In this document: piece after piece, positions 29,481-39,078 of the stretch
Layout of the letters: the number at the start of each line of letters is the position of its first letter
Numbering within the stretch: the stretch's first letter is position 1
NCBI RefSeq assembly: GCF_900163545.1
Contig: NZ_FUHW01000038.1
Location: 1 to 64,000, forward strand
Source: Arthrobacter rhombi
GTDB taxonomy: Bacteria > Actinomycetota > Actinomycetes > Actinomycetales > Micrococcaceae
Length of the DNA stretch: 64,000 nucleotides
Direction: 5' to 3'
The notes under the pieces: generated by a model
What the model saw: the letters and a program-made list of their open reading frames with translations, nothing else
Databases searched by the model: none
Told to the model about the DNA's origin: nothing
Made by a program: the position numbers and the translations under genes

Positions 29481-30428
29481 ATGGATACCTCACAGATCGT
29501 TTGGATTGTTGTCGCCGTTGTCGTGGTGCTGATCATCATCGGCGTCATCGCTCGTGTGGCCGGCCGGAAGAAGGCCGAGCGTAACCGGGAAGAAGCCGGT
29601 CGGATTCGTGCCGAAGAGCAGGAAAGCCAACTGCAGGCACGTGAACGGGCGAACGCCGCACAGCGGACGAAGGCCGACGCGGATGCCGCAGAACTGAAGT
29701 CGAAGGAACGGGAAATCGAAGCCCAGCGGCTGCAGGCCGAGGCCAAGGACGCCGAGATTGCCGCCGAACGCAAGCGCATGGATGCCGATCAGCAGGCCGC
29801 AGCGGCGAACGAGCAGCAGCAGGCCTCCGAAGCGCGGTTGCGCCATGCCGACCGGCTGGATCCGGACGCCGGCAAGGACGTCCCACGGGATGCCGGCAAT
29901 GGTGGCACGGGGCGCCGTGCCGATGCTGCCGTAGCCGGAGGACCGGCGGAGACCGGGCATCGTCGGCATCCTGTGGACCCGGTGGACTCCGAGCGTCGTG
30001 AAGATGCTGCTCCGGTGGCGGGTGCAGCGCGTGCCGAGGATGGAGGCGACGCCCATCACGGCCGGAACCGCCAGGAGCGTGTCGGGGATCCGGCCGACGA
30101 TCGCGGCCAGGATCACCGTCGTCAGCGTGCGGGAGCAGCCGGTGAGTCGGTTGCCGGAGACCAGAGTGATGTGCAGGGTGAGCGGAGTCGCGGGGAGCGT
30201 GTCGGGGATCCGGCGGAATCCGAGCGTCGGCAGGATGGGACTCCGGTGGTCGGCGACCCGCTGGCCACGGACCGTCCCGATGCCTATGGTGACGCCGCCG
30301 CGCAGCGAAAAGACCGCGGCGCAGGAGAGGACGACGATTTCCTGGACGATGTCGACGCTGCTGACCTCGACGCGAAGGACCGTGATCAGACGGGGCGTCA
30401 CGGGGACGTCCCCAAGCATCGCGACTAG
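29481..30428 (+). CDS. Membrane-anchored coiled-coil protein with charged repeat tail
   Basis: A 315-aa protein with one N-terminal transmembrane helix (about 6-25), a long Ala/Glu/Gln-rich helix predicted as coiled coil (about 30-118), and the motif HADRLDPD (about 121-128), which I recall from actinobacterial hypothetical proteins with the same TM plus coiled-coil layout. The rest is a low-complexity Asp/Arg/Gly-rich tail with internal repeats: GERVGDPA-type units 40 codons apart and two SERR-(E/Q)D units 77 codons apart. The tail is longer than in relatives I remember. AAGGGG lies 9 nt before the ATG. Function unknown, perhaps an envelope scaffold. Confidence 0.7.
   Translation: MDTSQIVWIVVAVVVVLIIIGVIARVAGRKKAERNREEAGRIRAEEQESQLQARERANAAQRTKADADAAELKSKEREIEAQRLQAEAKDAEIAAERKRMDADQQAAAANEQQQASEARLRHADRLDPDAGKDVPRDAGNGGTGRRADAAVAGGPAETGHRRHPVDPVDSERREDAAPVAGAARAEDGGDAHHGRNRQERVGDPADDRGQDHRRQRAGAAGESVAGDQSDVQGERSRGERVGDPAESERRQDGTPVVGDPLATDRPDAYGDAAAQRKDRGAGEDDDFLDDVDAADLDAKDRDQTGRHGDVPKHRD
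30074..30214 (+). repeat. 21-bp direct repeat inside the coiled-coil protein gene
   Basis: A 21-bp sequence beginning GGAGCGTGTCGGG and ending GATCCGGC occurs at 30074-30094 and 30194-30214, exactly 120 bp (40 codons) apart and in frame. A looser repeat around TCCGAGCGTCG occurs at 29988 and 30219 (231 bp apart, also in frame). The tail has probably grown by duplication. Confidence 0.75.
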
Positions 30429-30461
30429 GGCTGAATAGCTCGGCCCTCCTCGCCCACCGCC

Positions 30462-30491
30462 CCGCCCCGCCGTTCAGGCGCGGCGGGGCGG
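30462..30491 (+). terminator. Terminator after the coiled-coil protein gene
   Basis: Perfect 11-bp stem CCGCCCCGCCG / CGGCGGGGCGG with an 8-nt loop, followed by CGTCGTTTG. Confidence 0.75.
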
Positions 30492-30625
30492 CGTCGTTTG
30501 AGCCTGTTTCGTTGCGCCCGCTCAGCCGTTACACAGCCCACATGGGTATAGTGATGATTCAGGGATCATGAGGTTTTCAGTTCCTGCGGCCGAGAGGCCA
30601 GGAACTACACTCCGAAGGAGTGACC

Positions 30626-31741
30626 ATGAGCGCTCAGACGCCCTCCATCCTGACCAAAGATTCGCCGGCGGTTGCCCCGAAACGGCGCAACGCCGGGGCC
30701 CGGAACTTCAGCCTGCTCAAGAATCGGGTTCTTGACGCGGGGCTGATGCGCCGGCGTCGAGGTTATTATCTCGGCGTCGTGATGCTGCTGTCGCTCCTGC
30801 TTGCCGCCGCAGTCACCGGGTTCACGTTGCTGGGGGACAGCTGGTTCCAGCTCTTCGTCGCCGCTGCCTTGGGAATCATCCTCACGCAGTTCGCTTTTCT
30901 GGCTCATGAGGCCTCCCACGGGCAGGTCCTGAAATCAGGTCCGGCCAATGACCGGGCCGGTCGGATCCTGGCCAATGCCGTCGTGGGCATGAGCTACGGC
31001 TGGTGGATGAATAAGCACACCCGTCACCACGCCAAGCCGAACACCATTGGCAAGGATCCTGACATCGAGCAGGACACCGTCTCGTTCCTTCCCGAGGACG
31101 CCGCGGCCCGCACCGGCTTCTTGGCCTGGCTGACCCGGCGGCAGGGATACCTGTTCTTCCCGCTTCTGACGATGGAGGGGTTCAACCTGCACTTCCACTC
31201 GTTCAGGTACCTCTTCTCGCGGCGGCCCGTGAAACAGCGCACCCGGGAGATTTCCATGGTCGCCCTGCGCCTGTCGATCTACCTGGCGGTCCTGTACATT
31301 TTCCTGCCCTGGGGAATTGCCAGCGCTTTCCTGGGCGTCCAGATGGCCGTCTTCGGCGTCTACATGGGTGCCTCATTCGCCCCGAACCACAAGGGCATGC
31401 CGCTCATCCCCAAGACCTCCACCATTGACTTCTTCAGCCGCCAGGTCCTGACCTCGCGCAATATCGTGGGACGGACGTCCTTCGGGACCCGCGTTCTCAC
31501 CGCTGTTTACGGTGGCCTGAATTACCAGGTTGAACACCACCTGTTCCCCAGCATGCCGCGCCCGCACCTGCGCCAGGTCAGCGTCATGGTCCGCGAATAC
31601 TGCCAGGAACTGAAGGTGCCCTACACGGTCGCTTCGGTCGGTGAATCCTACGGCCAGGTCGTGAAGTACCTGAACACGGTGGGGCTCAACGCCCGCGACC
31701 CGTTCGACTGCCCGATGGTGCAGGAATACCGCCCACACTAA
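30626..31741 (+). CDS. Membrane fatty acid desaturase
   Basis: Diiron membrane desaturase, 371 aa, inserting a double bond in a membrane acyl chain. The three histidine boxes are HEASH (94-98), HTRHH (131-135) and QVEHHLF near the C-terminus. Two hydrophobic hairpins separate them (about 48-90 and 205-250). The QVEHH form of box 3 is typical of front-end and DesA3-type acyl-lipid or acyl-CoA enzymes. ATG 30626 has GAAGGAG 5 nt upstream; a GTG two codons earlier overlaps that site. No ferredoxin or reductase gene is adjacent. Regiospecificity cannot be read from sequence. Confidence 0.9.
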   Translation: MSAQTPSILTKDSPAVAPKRRNAGARNFSLLKNRVLDAGLMRRRRGYYLGVVMLLSLLLAAAVTGFTLLGDSWFQLFVAAALGIILTQFAFLAHEASHGQVLKSGPANDRAGRILANAVVGMSYGWWMNKHTRHHAKPNTIGKDPDIEQDTVSFLPEDAAARTGFLAWLTRRQGYLFFPLLTMEGFNLHFHSFRYLFSRRPVKQRTREISMVALRLSIYLAVLYIFLPWGIASAFLGVQMAVFGVYMGASFAPNHKGMPLIPKTSTIDFFSRQVLTSRNIVGRTSFGTRVLTAVYGGLNYQVEHHLFPSMPRPHLRQVSVMVREYCQELKVPYTVASVGESYGQVVKYLNTVGLNARDPFDCPMVQEYRPH

Positions 31742-31757
31742 GTAAAGATCATCTCGA

Positions 31758-31777
31758 TGATTGGCTGGTGCCAATCA
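31758..31777. promoter_or_regulatory. Perfect 8-4-8 inverted repeat upstream of the ABC-2 exporter
   Basis: TGATTGGC and GCCAATCA separated by TGGT form a perfect palindrome immediately upstream of the exporter -10 box (TAGAGT, 31789-31794). Its length and position over the -35 region suit an operator for a dimeric repressor. A short terminator for the desaturase gene is less likely because the stem is AT-containing and lacks a T-tract. Confidence 0.55.
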
Positions 31778-31800
31778 CTCGTTCACAGTAGAGTGCGGTT

Positions 31801-32742
31801 GTGCCCCAGAACTCATCACGCCCTCCGGTGATCGTCGCCGACCAGCTGACCAAACGCTACGGTGACTTCACCGCTGTCGACGCGATTTCCTTCGAGGTCC
31901 CTGCCGGGGAGTCCTTCGGATTGCTGGGGCCCAATGGTGCCGGGAAATCCACCACCATGCGCATGATCGGCGGGGTGTCCCAGCGCAGCGGGGGGACCCT
32001 GAGCATCATGGGACTGGACCCGGAGCAGCAGGGGCCCGAGGTCAGGGCCCATTTGGGAGTCGTCCCGCAGGAGGACAACCTCGACCAGGAACTGAAGGTC
32101 AGAGACAACCTGATCATCTATGGGCGCTACTTCGGTCTGCCGCTGAGCTACCTGCGCCCCAAGGCCGACGAACTCCTGGACTTCGCCCAACTCACCGAGA
32201 AGGCCTCGGCCCGCGTCGATGACCTCTCAGGAGGCATGAAACGCCGGCTGACCATCGCCCGATCGCTCATCAACGATCCTCGCGTCCTGCTGTTGGACGA
32301 GCCAACGACCGGGCTGGACCCGCAGGCCCGCCATATCCTCTGGGACCGGCTGTTCCGGCTCAAGGAGCGTGGCGTCACGCTCATCCTCACCACCCACTAC
32401 ATGGACGAAGCCGAACAGCTCTGCGACCGGCTGATCGTGGTGGACCAGGGCCGGATCATGGCCGAGGGCTCCCCGTCGGCGCTCATCCGCGAATATTCCA
32501 CCCGTGAAGTTCTAGAACTGCGTTTCGGCGCCGAGCGCAATGCCGGGGCAGCCGATGCCGTCGCGGGGATCGGGGAGCGGATCGAGGTCCTGCCCGATCG
32601 GTTGCTGATTTATGCCCACGACGGCGAAGCAGCGCTCGACGCCGTGTCAGCCCGGGGCCTGACCCCGCTGACCTCGCTGGTGCGCCGTTCATCATTGGAG
32701 GACGTGTTCCTCCGGCTGACCGGTCGGAGCCTCATTGAATAA
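31801..32742 (+). CDS. ABC-2 type exporter ATPase (DrrA/NodI-like)
   Basis: A 313-aa cytoplasmic ATPase. Walker A is GPNGAGKSTTMRMIGG, the Q-loop PQEDNLDQEL, the signature LSGGMKRRLTIARS, Walker B LLLDEPTTGLDPQ and the H-loop TTHYMDEAE. The C-terminal 80 residues form the family regulatory tail. Start GTG 31801 lies 6 nt after TAGAGT and has no Shine-Dalgarno sequence, suggesting a leaderless transcript. It is the first of three genes with two ABC-2 permeases; the next gene's TTG overlaps its stop. NodI/DrrA-type exporters move lipid-like or drug-like molecules. The substrate here is unknown. Confidence 0.92.
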   Translation: MPQNSSRPPVIVADQLTKRYGDFTAVDAISFEVPAGESFGLLGPNGAGKSTTMRMIGGVSQRSGGTLSIMGLDPEQQGPEVRAHLGVVPQEDNLDQELKVRDNLIIYGRYFGLPLSYLRPKADELLDFAQLTEKASARVDDLSGGMKRRLTIARSLINDPRVLLLDEPTTGLDPQARHILWDRLFRLKERGVTLILTTHYMDEAEQLCDRLIVVDQGRIMAEGSPSALIREYSTREVLELRFGAERNAGAADAVAGIGERIEVLPDRLLIYAHDGEAALDAVSARGLTPLTSLVRRSSLEDVFLRLTGRSLIE

Positions 32743-33619
32743 CCACGAAACGCCACCTGCGACCCGCGTCGGCCGCCGGGCGGTGTCGTTGTCGCCGCTG
32801 GTTCCGCATCCGCCGGCCACCAGCGCCCGCAAGGCGCGCAGCTTCGGCACCTGGTATGTCGCTGAGCAGTATCTGCGGGCGATGAAGGGCTACCTCGATA
32901 TCGTCATCGCCTACTCCGTGGGCAACCCGCTGGTTTATCTGTTCGCCATGGGGGTCGGATTGGCCTCACTGGTTGATGCGAACTCCGGGGGAGCGGCCTT
33001 CGATGGTGCCAGCTACCTGCAGTTCATCGCCCCGGCACTGCTGGCTTCCGCGGCGATGATGACCGCATCGGGGGAGTTCACCTATGGGGTGATGTCCGGG
33101 TTCAAATGGTGGAAGACCTATTACGGGCCACTGGCGACCCCACTCACCCCGCAACAGATCTGCCAGGGGCATGCGTTGGCCGTGGCCATCCGCATTCTGG
33201 GCCAAAGCATCGTTTATCTGGTGATCGTGCTCTTCTTTGGTGCTGCCACCAGCGGATGGGCAGTCCTGTCGATCCTCACGGCCTCGCTGGCCGGTTTGGC
33301 CTTCGGGCTGCCGCTGATGGCGTATTCGGCCTCGGTCAAAGACGATAAGGGCCAATTCGCGCTCGTCGAGCGATTTATCGTCATGCCGCTCTTTTTGTTC
33401 TCCGGCACCTTGTTCCCGCTATCGACGCTGCCCTGGTTCCTGCAGTGGATCGGGTGGATCTCCCCGGTCTGGCATGCCACCGAAATCGGAAGGGTCCTCT
33501 CCTACGGGTATAGCGAACCACTTTGGCTCTCCATCGTGCACGTGCTTTACCTGCTGGCTCTGGTCTGCGGGGGACTGCTGCTCGCCCGTCGCGTCTACGC
33601 CCGACGATTGGACGGCTGA
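32735..33619 (+). CDS. ABC-2 type exporter permease (NodJ-like), first of two
   Basis: A 294-aa permease with an approximately 45-residue polar N-terminus and six helices. Blocks GNPLVYLFAMGVGLASL, FIAPALLASAAMMTASGEFTYG and FIVMPLFLFSGTLFPLSTLP are typical of NodJ/DrrB ABC-2 permeases. TTG 32735 overlaps the ATPase stop by 8 nt with CGGAGC upstream; a later GTG (near residue 17) is an alternative. It is followed after 1 nt by a second permease, so the channel is probably a heterodimer. Confidence 0.88.
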   Translation: MNNHETPPATRVGRRAVSLSPLVPHPPATSARKARSFGTWYVAEQYLRAMKGYLDIVIAYSVGNPLVYLFAMGVGLASLVDANSGGAAFDGASYLQFIAPALLASAAMMTASGEFTYGVMSGFKWWKTYYGPLATPLTPQQICQGHALAVAIRILGQSIVYLVIVLFFGAATSGWAVLSILTASLAGLAFGLPLMAYSASVKDDKGQFALVERFIVMPLFLFSGTLFPLSTLPWFLQWIGWISPVWHATEIGRVLSYGYSEPLWLSIVHVLYLLALVCGGLLLARRVYARRLDG

Positions 33620-33620
33620 T

Positions 33621-34451
33621 ATGAGCCTGATCCGTGATGCCGACCTTGTCTTGATGCCCGACCGTCGCCCGTTCGCCGCACTCTATTCGCGCAATATCCG
33701 TGCCGTGATCGAACGCGGTCTCATGGCCACCAGGACCTCCAACGCAGCAATCATGATTTCCGGATTCGTTGAACCCGTGCTGTACCTGCTCTCGATGGGG
33801 ATCGGACTCGGCGCCCTCATTGGTACCGTTCAGGGTCCCGCAGGCACCCCGATTAGTTACGCCGCCTACATTGCTCCGGCCCTGCTGACGGTGTCGGCGA
33901 TGAACGGGGCGCTTTACGACTCAACCATCAATGTGTTCTTCAAGATGAACTACGGCAAGCTCTACCAGAACATGCTCTACACTTCGCTCGGGCCGCTGGA
34001 CGTTGCCCTGGGTGAAATCTTCCTGGCCCTGCTCCGTGGATTCCTCTATGCCACCGGCTTCACGATCGTCATGGCTGCCATGGGCCTGATCACCACGTGG
34101 TGGGCCCTGCTGATGGTTCCGGCTTCGGTGCTGATCGCCTTCGGCTTCGCCTCGATCGGCATGGGGATCACCTCCTACATCCGCACGTTCCAACAGTTGG
34201 ACTGGGTCACGTTCATCATGTTGCCGATGTTCTTGTTCTCGGCAACGTTCTACCCCTTGGACGTCTACCCGCAAGCCATTCAGTGGATGATTCAAATCTT
34301 GCCGCTCTGGCACGGCGTGGAGCTGCTGCGCCAGCTCTCGGTGGGAGCCTTCGGGATCATGACCGTGGTCCATGTCCTTTACTATGTCCTCATGATTGCC
34401 GGCGGAATGGCACTGACCACCAACCGCCTGAAGGCCTTGTTCCTGAAGTGA
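33621..34451 (+). CDS. ABC-2 type exporter permease, second of two
   Basis: A 276-aa permease with six helices, paralogous to the preceding gene: FVEPVLYLLSMGIGLGALIG, YIAPALLTVSAMNGALYDS and FIMLPMFLFSATFYPLDVYP occupy equivalent places. ATG 33621 lies 1 nt after the previous stop (TGATATG), showing coupling. An open frame that starts earlier inside the previous gene is a shadow. Together with the ATPase and first permease it should form a complete efflux pump. Confidence 0.9.
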   Translation: MSLIRDADLVLMPDRRPFAALYSRNIRAVIERGLMATRTSNAAIMISGFVEPVLYLLSMGIGLGALIGTVQGPAGTPISYAAYIAPALLTVSAMNGALYDSTINVFFKMNYGKLYQNMLYTSLGPLDVALGEIFLALLRGFLYATGFTIVMAAMGLITTWWALLMVPASVLIAFGFASIGMGITSYIRTFQQLDWVTFIMLPMFLFSATFYPLDVYPQAIQWMIQILPLWHGVELLRQLSVGAFGIMTVVHVLYYVLMIAGGMALTTNRLKALFLK

Positions 34452-34511
34452 GATGGGTTTCAGGGGCGTCGTGCAGGTAGTCTAGTGCGGACCAGAACCC
34501 AAGGAGGCGCC

Positions 34512-34871
34512 GTGATCGGCAGTTGGCATGCGGTCGTCATCGACTGCGAAGACACGGAAATCATGGCAGATTTCTACGAGAAAGCTCTCGGCATGGTGCG
34601 AGTGCAGCACGACGACGACGGATGGATCACCATCGGGGATGCCCCCGACCGGCCCGCTATCGCCTTTCAGCGGGTGGAAAACTACCAGCCCCCCGAATGG
34701 CCGGGCCAGACCCACCCGCAGCAAGCCCACCTCGATATCCGCGTCGACGATTTGGACGTGGCCGAGGAGGCCGTGCTCAAACTCGGTGCCACGTCGATGA
34801 ACACCGGCGGGCAGAACTACCGCGTCTACCTGGACCCCCAGCGCCACCCCTTCTGCCTCGTGTCCTGGTGA
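34512..34871 (+). CDS. VOC-superfamily (glyoxalase/dioxygenase-like) protein
   Basis: A 119-aa single VOC domain of two beta-alpha-beta-beta-beta units. The block HAVVIDCEDTEIMADFYEKALGM opens it and GATSMNTGGQNYRVYLDPQRHPFCLVSW closes it, matching Glyoxalase_6-type proteins. Start GTG 34512 follows AAGGAGG by 4 nt. A longer frame begins at 34485 without a ribosome site. The stop overlaps the next gene's GTG (GTGA). Possible roles are antibiotic binding, glyoxalase-like isomerisation or an unknown metal chemistry. No assignment. Confidence 0.82.
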   Translation: MIGSWHAVVIDCEDTEIMADFYEKALGMVRVQHDDDGWITIGDAPDRPAIAFQRVENYQPPEWPGQTHPQQAHLDIRVDDLDVAEEAVLKLGATSMNTGGQNYRVYLDPQRHPFCLVSW

Positions 34872-35932
34872 CCCCGGCACCACAACAGGGCCAACGACGC
34901 CGTGCTGTCGTCCTCGGAGGTACCGGCCTGCTGGGACGGGCCACGGCCGCCCGCCTGGCTGCCGGCGGATGGCAGGTGGACGTCACCGGACGCAACCGGC
35001 ACCACCTGCCGGCCGAACTCACCGACCTGGGAGTGCGGTTCCTCGCCGCTGATCGCTACGATGCGTCGGCCCTGGCAGCGGTCATCGGCCAGGGCGCCGA
35101 CCTGATCGTGGACACGCTCAGCTACACCGCCGACCACGCGCGCAGCTTGCTCGCGCTGCGGCAGGACGTCGGACGCATGGTGATGCTCTCCAGCAAGGCC
35201 GTCTATGTCGACGCTGAGGGTCGCCATATGAATTCCGTCGAGCCACCGCACTTCGCCGGCCCGATCACCGAGCACCAGCCGACCTTGGCCCCCGGGAACA
35301 TGCCGTTCGCCTCCGCCGAGGGGTACGGCCCCAATAAGGTGGCCGCCGAGCAGACCCTGCTGGACTCCGGTGCCGACGCCACGGTCATCCGTGCCTCAAA
35401 AGTCCACGGTGTCGGTGCCGCACCGCCCCGTGAATGGGCGTTCGTTCGCCGGATCCTTGACCACCGCCGAGTGCTGCTCCTGGCCGGACGGGGGGCCGGG
35501 GGTGACCATACGACGGCCGCAGCAAACACGGCTGCCCTGATCGAATGTGTCGCCGATACCCCCGCGGGCGCCCGGGTGCTCAACAGTGCCGACCCCGACG
35601 CGCCGAACGGCTTGGAGATCGCCCGTACCGTCGCCGCGCACTTCGGTCATGACTGGCAAGAGATCCTGCTGGACGAGGACGCCCCGCCGGGCCTGGGTGC
35701 CCACCCATGGGACGGCCGGCCCGCCATCATGCTGGACACCACCGCGTCCCGGGACCTGGGCTACACCCCGGTGGGAACCTATGCACAAACCGTCGCCGCC
35801 GAACTGGACTGGCTGGCAGGACTGCCGCGGGAGAGTTTCGATGACAACCCTCACTTCGGCAACTTTGCGCAGGACTACGCCGCCGAAGACCTGTATCTGG
35901 ACCGGTTCCCCGGGCTCCTGAGACGCAGCTGA
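34868..35932 (+). CDS. NAD-dependent epimerase/dehydratase-type SDR protein
   Basis: A 354-aa extended short-chain dehydrogenase. The Rossmann motif VVLGGTGLLGRATAARLAAGG lies near the N-terminus, DTLSYTADHA follows, and the catalytic region reads MLSSKAVYVD...YGPNKVAAEQ, supplying Tyr-x3-Lys. The C-terminus (LGYTPVGTYAQTVAAELDWL) matches epimerase-like proteins that act on nucleoside sugars or related compounds. GTG 34868 overlaps the VOC gene stop, so the two genes are translationally coupled. There is no Shine-Dalgarno sequence of its own. Substrate unknown. Confidence 0.82.
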   Translation: MTPAPQQGQRRRAVVLGGTGLLGRATAARLAAGGWQVDVTGRNRHHLPAELTDLGVRFLAADRYDASALAAVIGQGADLIVDTLSYTADHARSLLALRQDVGRMVMLSSKAVYVDAEGRHMNSVEPPHFAGPITEHQPTLAPGNMPFASAEGYGPNKVAAEQTLLDSGADATVIRASKVHGVGAAPPREWAFVRRILDHRRVLLLAGRGAGGDHTTAAANTAALIECVADTPAGARVLNSADPDAPNGLEIARTVAAHFGHDWQEILLDEDAPPGLGAHPWDGRPAIMLDTTASRDLGYTPVGTYAQTVAAELDWLAGLPRESFDDNPHFGNFAQDYAAEDLYLDRFPGLLRRS

Positions 35933-36012
35933 ACCGTCGTCGGCGCCTTCGGTGCTGTTCGCCCACGGGAAACCTGTCCCGGACAGTGCCCCCGGTTTGG
36001 GATACTGGGGGT

Positions 36013-36534
36013 ATGGAACCCATCGGCACGGACCGCCCCCGCTCGGAAAAGAAGATCACCCTTAAGGCCAGCACCCTGTCGCTGGCCGTCATGGTCACCG
36101 TCTTTTTAGTGGCGGTCGTCTTCGCCGCCAACCAAAACGATGTGATCGGTTGGATCGTCGCGGTGATCTCGCTGGGCTGGTTGCTCTTGGCAGCCTTCCT
36201 CGTTTTCGGCCTGCGCCGTGGCGCCCGCAAGGTCAGCAGCCAGTTGCAAAACGCCTCCGCCTCCATGGCAGCCCGCGCCCGCCAGCCGGAGGCCTCCGAA
36301 ACCGTCGTGGTGGATGAGGGGTCGCGAACCCGTGACCTGAAACTGGAGCACTCGTTCAAAATCGTCCAGGTCCAAGCGGGAGTCATCAAGGAGCACCTGG
36401 ATGCCAGCGGTGCCGAAGCCCGCGGCATGGTGGACCGGGCCGTGGAAACCATCGAAATCACCGCGCATAATGCACGCGAGATGATGAAGCCCGCAGGCGG
36501 AAGCGATCCACTCTCCGGAGAGGTCATCGACTAG
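36013..36534 (+). CDS. Small membrane protein with two TM helices and a C-terminal helical tail
   Basis: A 173-aa protein with a short basic N-terminus, two close transmembrane helices (about 22-40 and 46-67) and a cytoplasmic tail rich in Ala and charged residues, including a likely coiled helix around FKIVQVQAGVIKEHLDASGAEARGM. No known domain. GATACT at 36001-36006 sits 6 nt before the ATG, a leaderless arrangement. It is upstream of xth with a 24-nt gap. I recall similar unknown proteins in Micrococcaceae, but assign no function. Confidence 0.75.
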   Translation: MEPIGTDRPRSEKKITLKASTLSLAVMVTVFLVAVVFAANQNDVIGWIVAVISLGWLLLAAFLVFGLRRGARKVSSQLQNASASMAARARQPEASETVVVDEGSRTRDLKLEHSFKIVQVQAGVIKEHLDASGAEARGMVDRAVETIEITAHNAREMMKPAGGSDPLSGEVID

Positions 36535-36545
36535 GAATTCTTCGG

Positions 36546-36551
36546 TAAGCT
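36546..36551 (+). promoter_or_regulatory. -10 box giving a leaderless xth transcript
   Basis: TAAGCT at 36546-36551 lies 7 nt before the GTG at 36559, with no Shine-Dalgarno sequence. No clear -35 is seen. Confidence 0.4.
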
Positions 36552-36558
36552 GGATCAG

Positions 36559-37395
36559 GTGAGTACAGCAGAGGAACAAAACCAGGCCAAGAACCCGGGC
36601 GCCGTTCGCGTCGCCTCCGTCAATCTCAACGGCATCCGCGCCTCATACCGGCGCGGGATGGCTGATTGGCTGAAGGACCGGGACATCGACATCCTGACCA
36701 TGCAGGAAGTGCGTGCACCGGACGAGATCGTGCGCGAACTGCTGGGGGATGACTGGCATATCCTGCACGCCGAGGCAGAAGCCAAGGGCCGCGCCGGGGT
36801 GGCCATCGCCTCACGGCAGGCCCCCCAGGCCACCCGCGAGCATATCGGCGAAGACTACTTCAAGACCTCCGGCCGCTGGGTCGAAGCCGACTTCGACATC
36901 AACGGGGAGCAAGTCACCGTCGTGAGCGCTTACGTTCACTCCGGGGAGGTCAACAGCCCCAAACAGGACGATAAATACCGTTTCCTTGAGGTGATGACCA
37001 CCAAGCTGCCGGAACTGAAAGCGACGTCGAAGCATGTGCTGGTGACCGGCGACCTGAACGTCGGACACACCGAACGAGATATCAAGAACTGGAAGGGCAA
37101 CGTCAAGAACTCTGGTTTCCTGCCGGAGGAGCGCGCCTACTTCGACCGCTTCTTCGGTGAAGAAATCGGGTTTAAGGATGTGGCCCGTGAACTGGCAGGC
37201 GACGTTGACGGCCCGTACACCTGGTGGTCCTACCGCGGGAAGGCCTTCGACAACGACACCGGTTGGCGTATCGACTACCAGATGGCGACCCCGGACCTTG
37301 CCGCACTGGCATCCAACGCCGTCGTCGACCGCGCGCCAACCTACGACACGCGCTTCTCCGACCATGCACCACTGGTCATCGACTACCAGTTCTAG
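36559..37395 (+). CDS. xth: Exodeoxyribonuclease III
   Basis: A 278-aa AP endonuclease / 3'-5' exonuclease of the EEP superfamily, acting in base excision repair. Motifs in order: VNLNGIRAS (metal/phosphate), TMQEVRAPDE (catalytic Glu), VTGDLNVGHTERD (Asp/Asn pair), DNDTGWRIDYQ (Asp) and FSDHAPLVIDY (catalytic Asp-His). Start GTG 36559 is a leaderless-type start. The gap to trpS is 12 nt, so they are likely co-transcribed. Confidence 0.93.
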   Translation: MSTAEEQNQAKNPGAVRVASVNLNGIRASYRRGMADWLKDRDIDILTMQEVRAPDEIVRELLGDDWHILHAEAEAKGRAGVAIASRQAPQATREHIGEDYFKTSGRWVEADFDINGEQVTVVSAYVHSGEVNSPKQDDKYRFLEVMTTKLPELKATSKHVLVTGDLNVGHTERDIKNWKGNVKNSGFLPEERAYFDRFFGEEIGFKDVARELAGDVDGPYTWWSYRGKAFDNDTGWRIDYQMATPDLAALASNAVVDRAPTYDTRFSDHAPLVIDYQF

Positions 37396-38487
<1,092 letters not shown>

Positions 38488-38490
38488 ACG

Positions 38491-39078
38491 ATGACCCTCC
38501 CTGAGTCGGGTACCGAGATCCCCGGGGCCACCGGCCCCGGGGAGGAGGGGGTCAGTGTGGGTATCGTCATCCCACTGCCCGAACCCTACCGCTCGGAGTT
38601 GAGGCAGCAACGGTTGTCCTTCGGGGACCCCGTAGCCCGCAGCATCCCGCCTCATATCACGCTGATCACCGGCGCCTGGGCCACCGACTGGATGGCAGCA
38701 CTTGCCCATGTGCGGCGTGTCGCCGCGAACACGCAGCCCTTCCGCCTCAGACTCCGCGGGACCGCCACCTTCCGTCCCATCTCCCAGGTGGTCTTCCTAA
38801 AGGTCGCCGCCGGCTTCGAGGAATGCGTGTCGCTGAACCATGAACTGCAGTCCGGACCGCTGGAAACGCGCACCGAATTCCCCTTCCACCCACATCTGAC
38901 CTTGGCCCACGACCTGACGGAAGAACAGATGGGGCGCGCGTTGACCGGCTTGGCAGACTACGATGTCACTTTCGCCGTGGATAGAATCGGGTTATTCGAA
39001 TACGATGCCGGAGGCCTCTGGGCTCTGCAGGAGGAACTGACACTTGGCCAAGACGGCGCGCATCCCGATCCAGCGTAA
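38491..39078 (+). CDS. 2'-5' RNA ligase/phosphodiesterase (2H) family protein
   Basis: A 195-aa 2H-phosphoesterase-like protein. Two H-x-[ST] motifs are visible: PPHITLITG near residue 52 and FHPHLTLAH near 132, about 80 residues apart as in the family. Such enzymes act on 2'-5' phosphodiesters, cyclic phosphates or tRNA termini. The exact role here is unknown. ATG 38491 lies 3 nt after the trpS stop, and its 3' end overlaps the TTG-started YihY gene by 35 nt. Confidence 0.82.
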   Translation: MTLPESGTEIPGATGPGEEGVSVGIVIPLPEPYRSELRQQRLSFGDPVARSIPPHITLITGAWATDWMAALAHVRRVAANTQPFRLRLRGTATFRPISQVVFLKVAAGFEECVSLNHELQSGPLETRTEFPFHPHLTLAHDLTEEQMGRALTGLADYDVTFAVDRIGLFEYDAGGLWALQEELTLGQDGAHPDPA

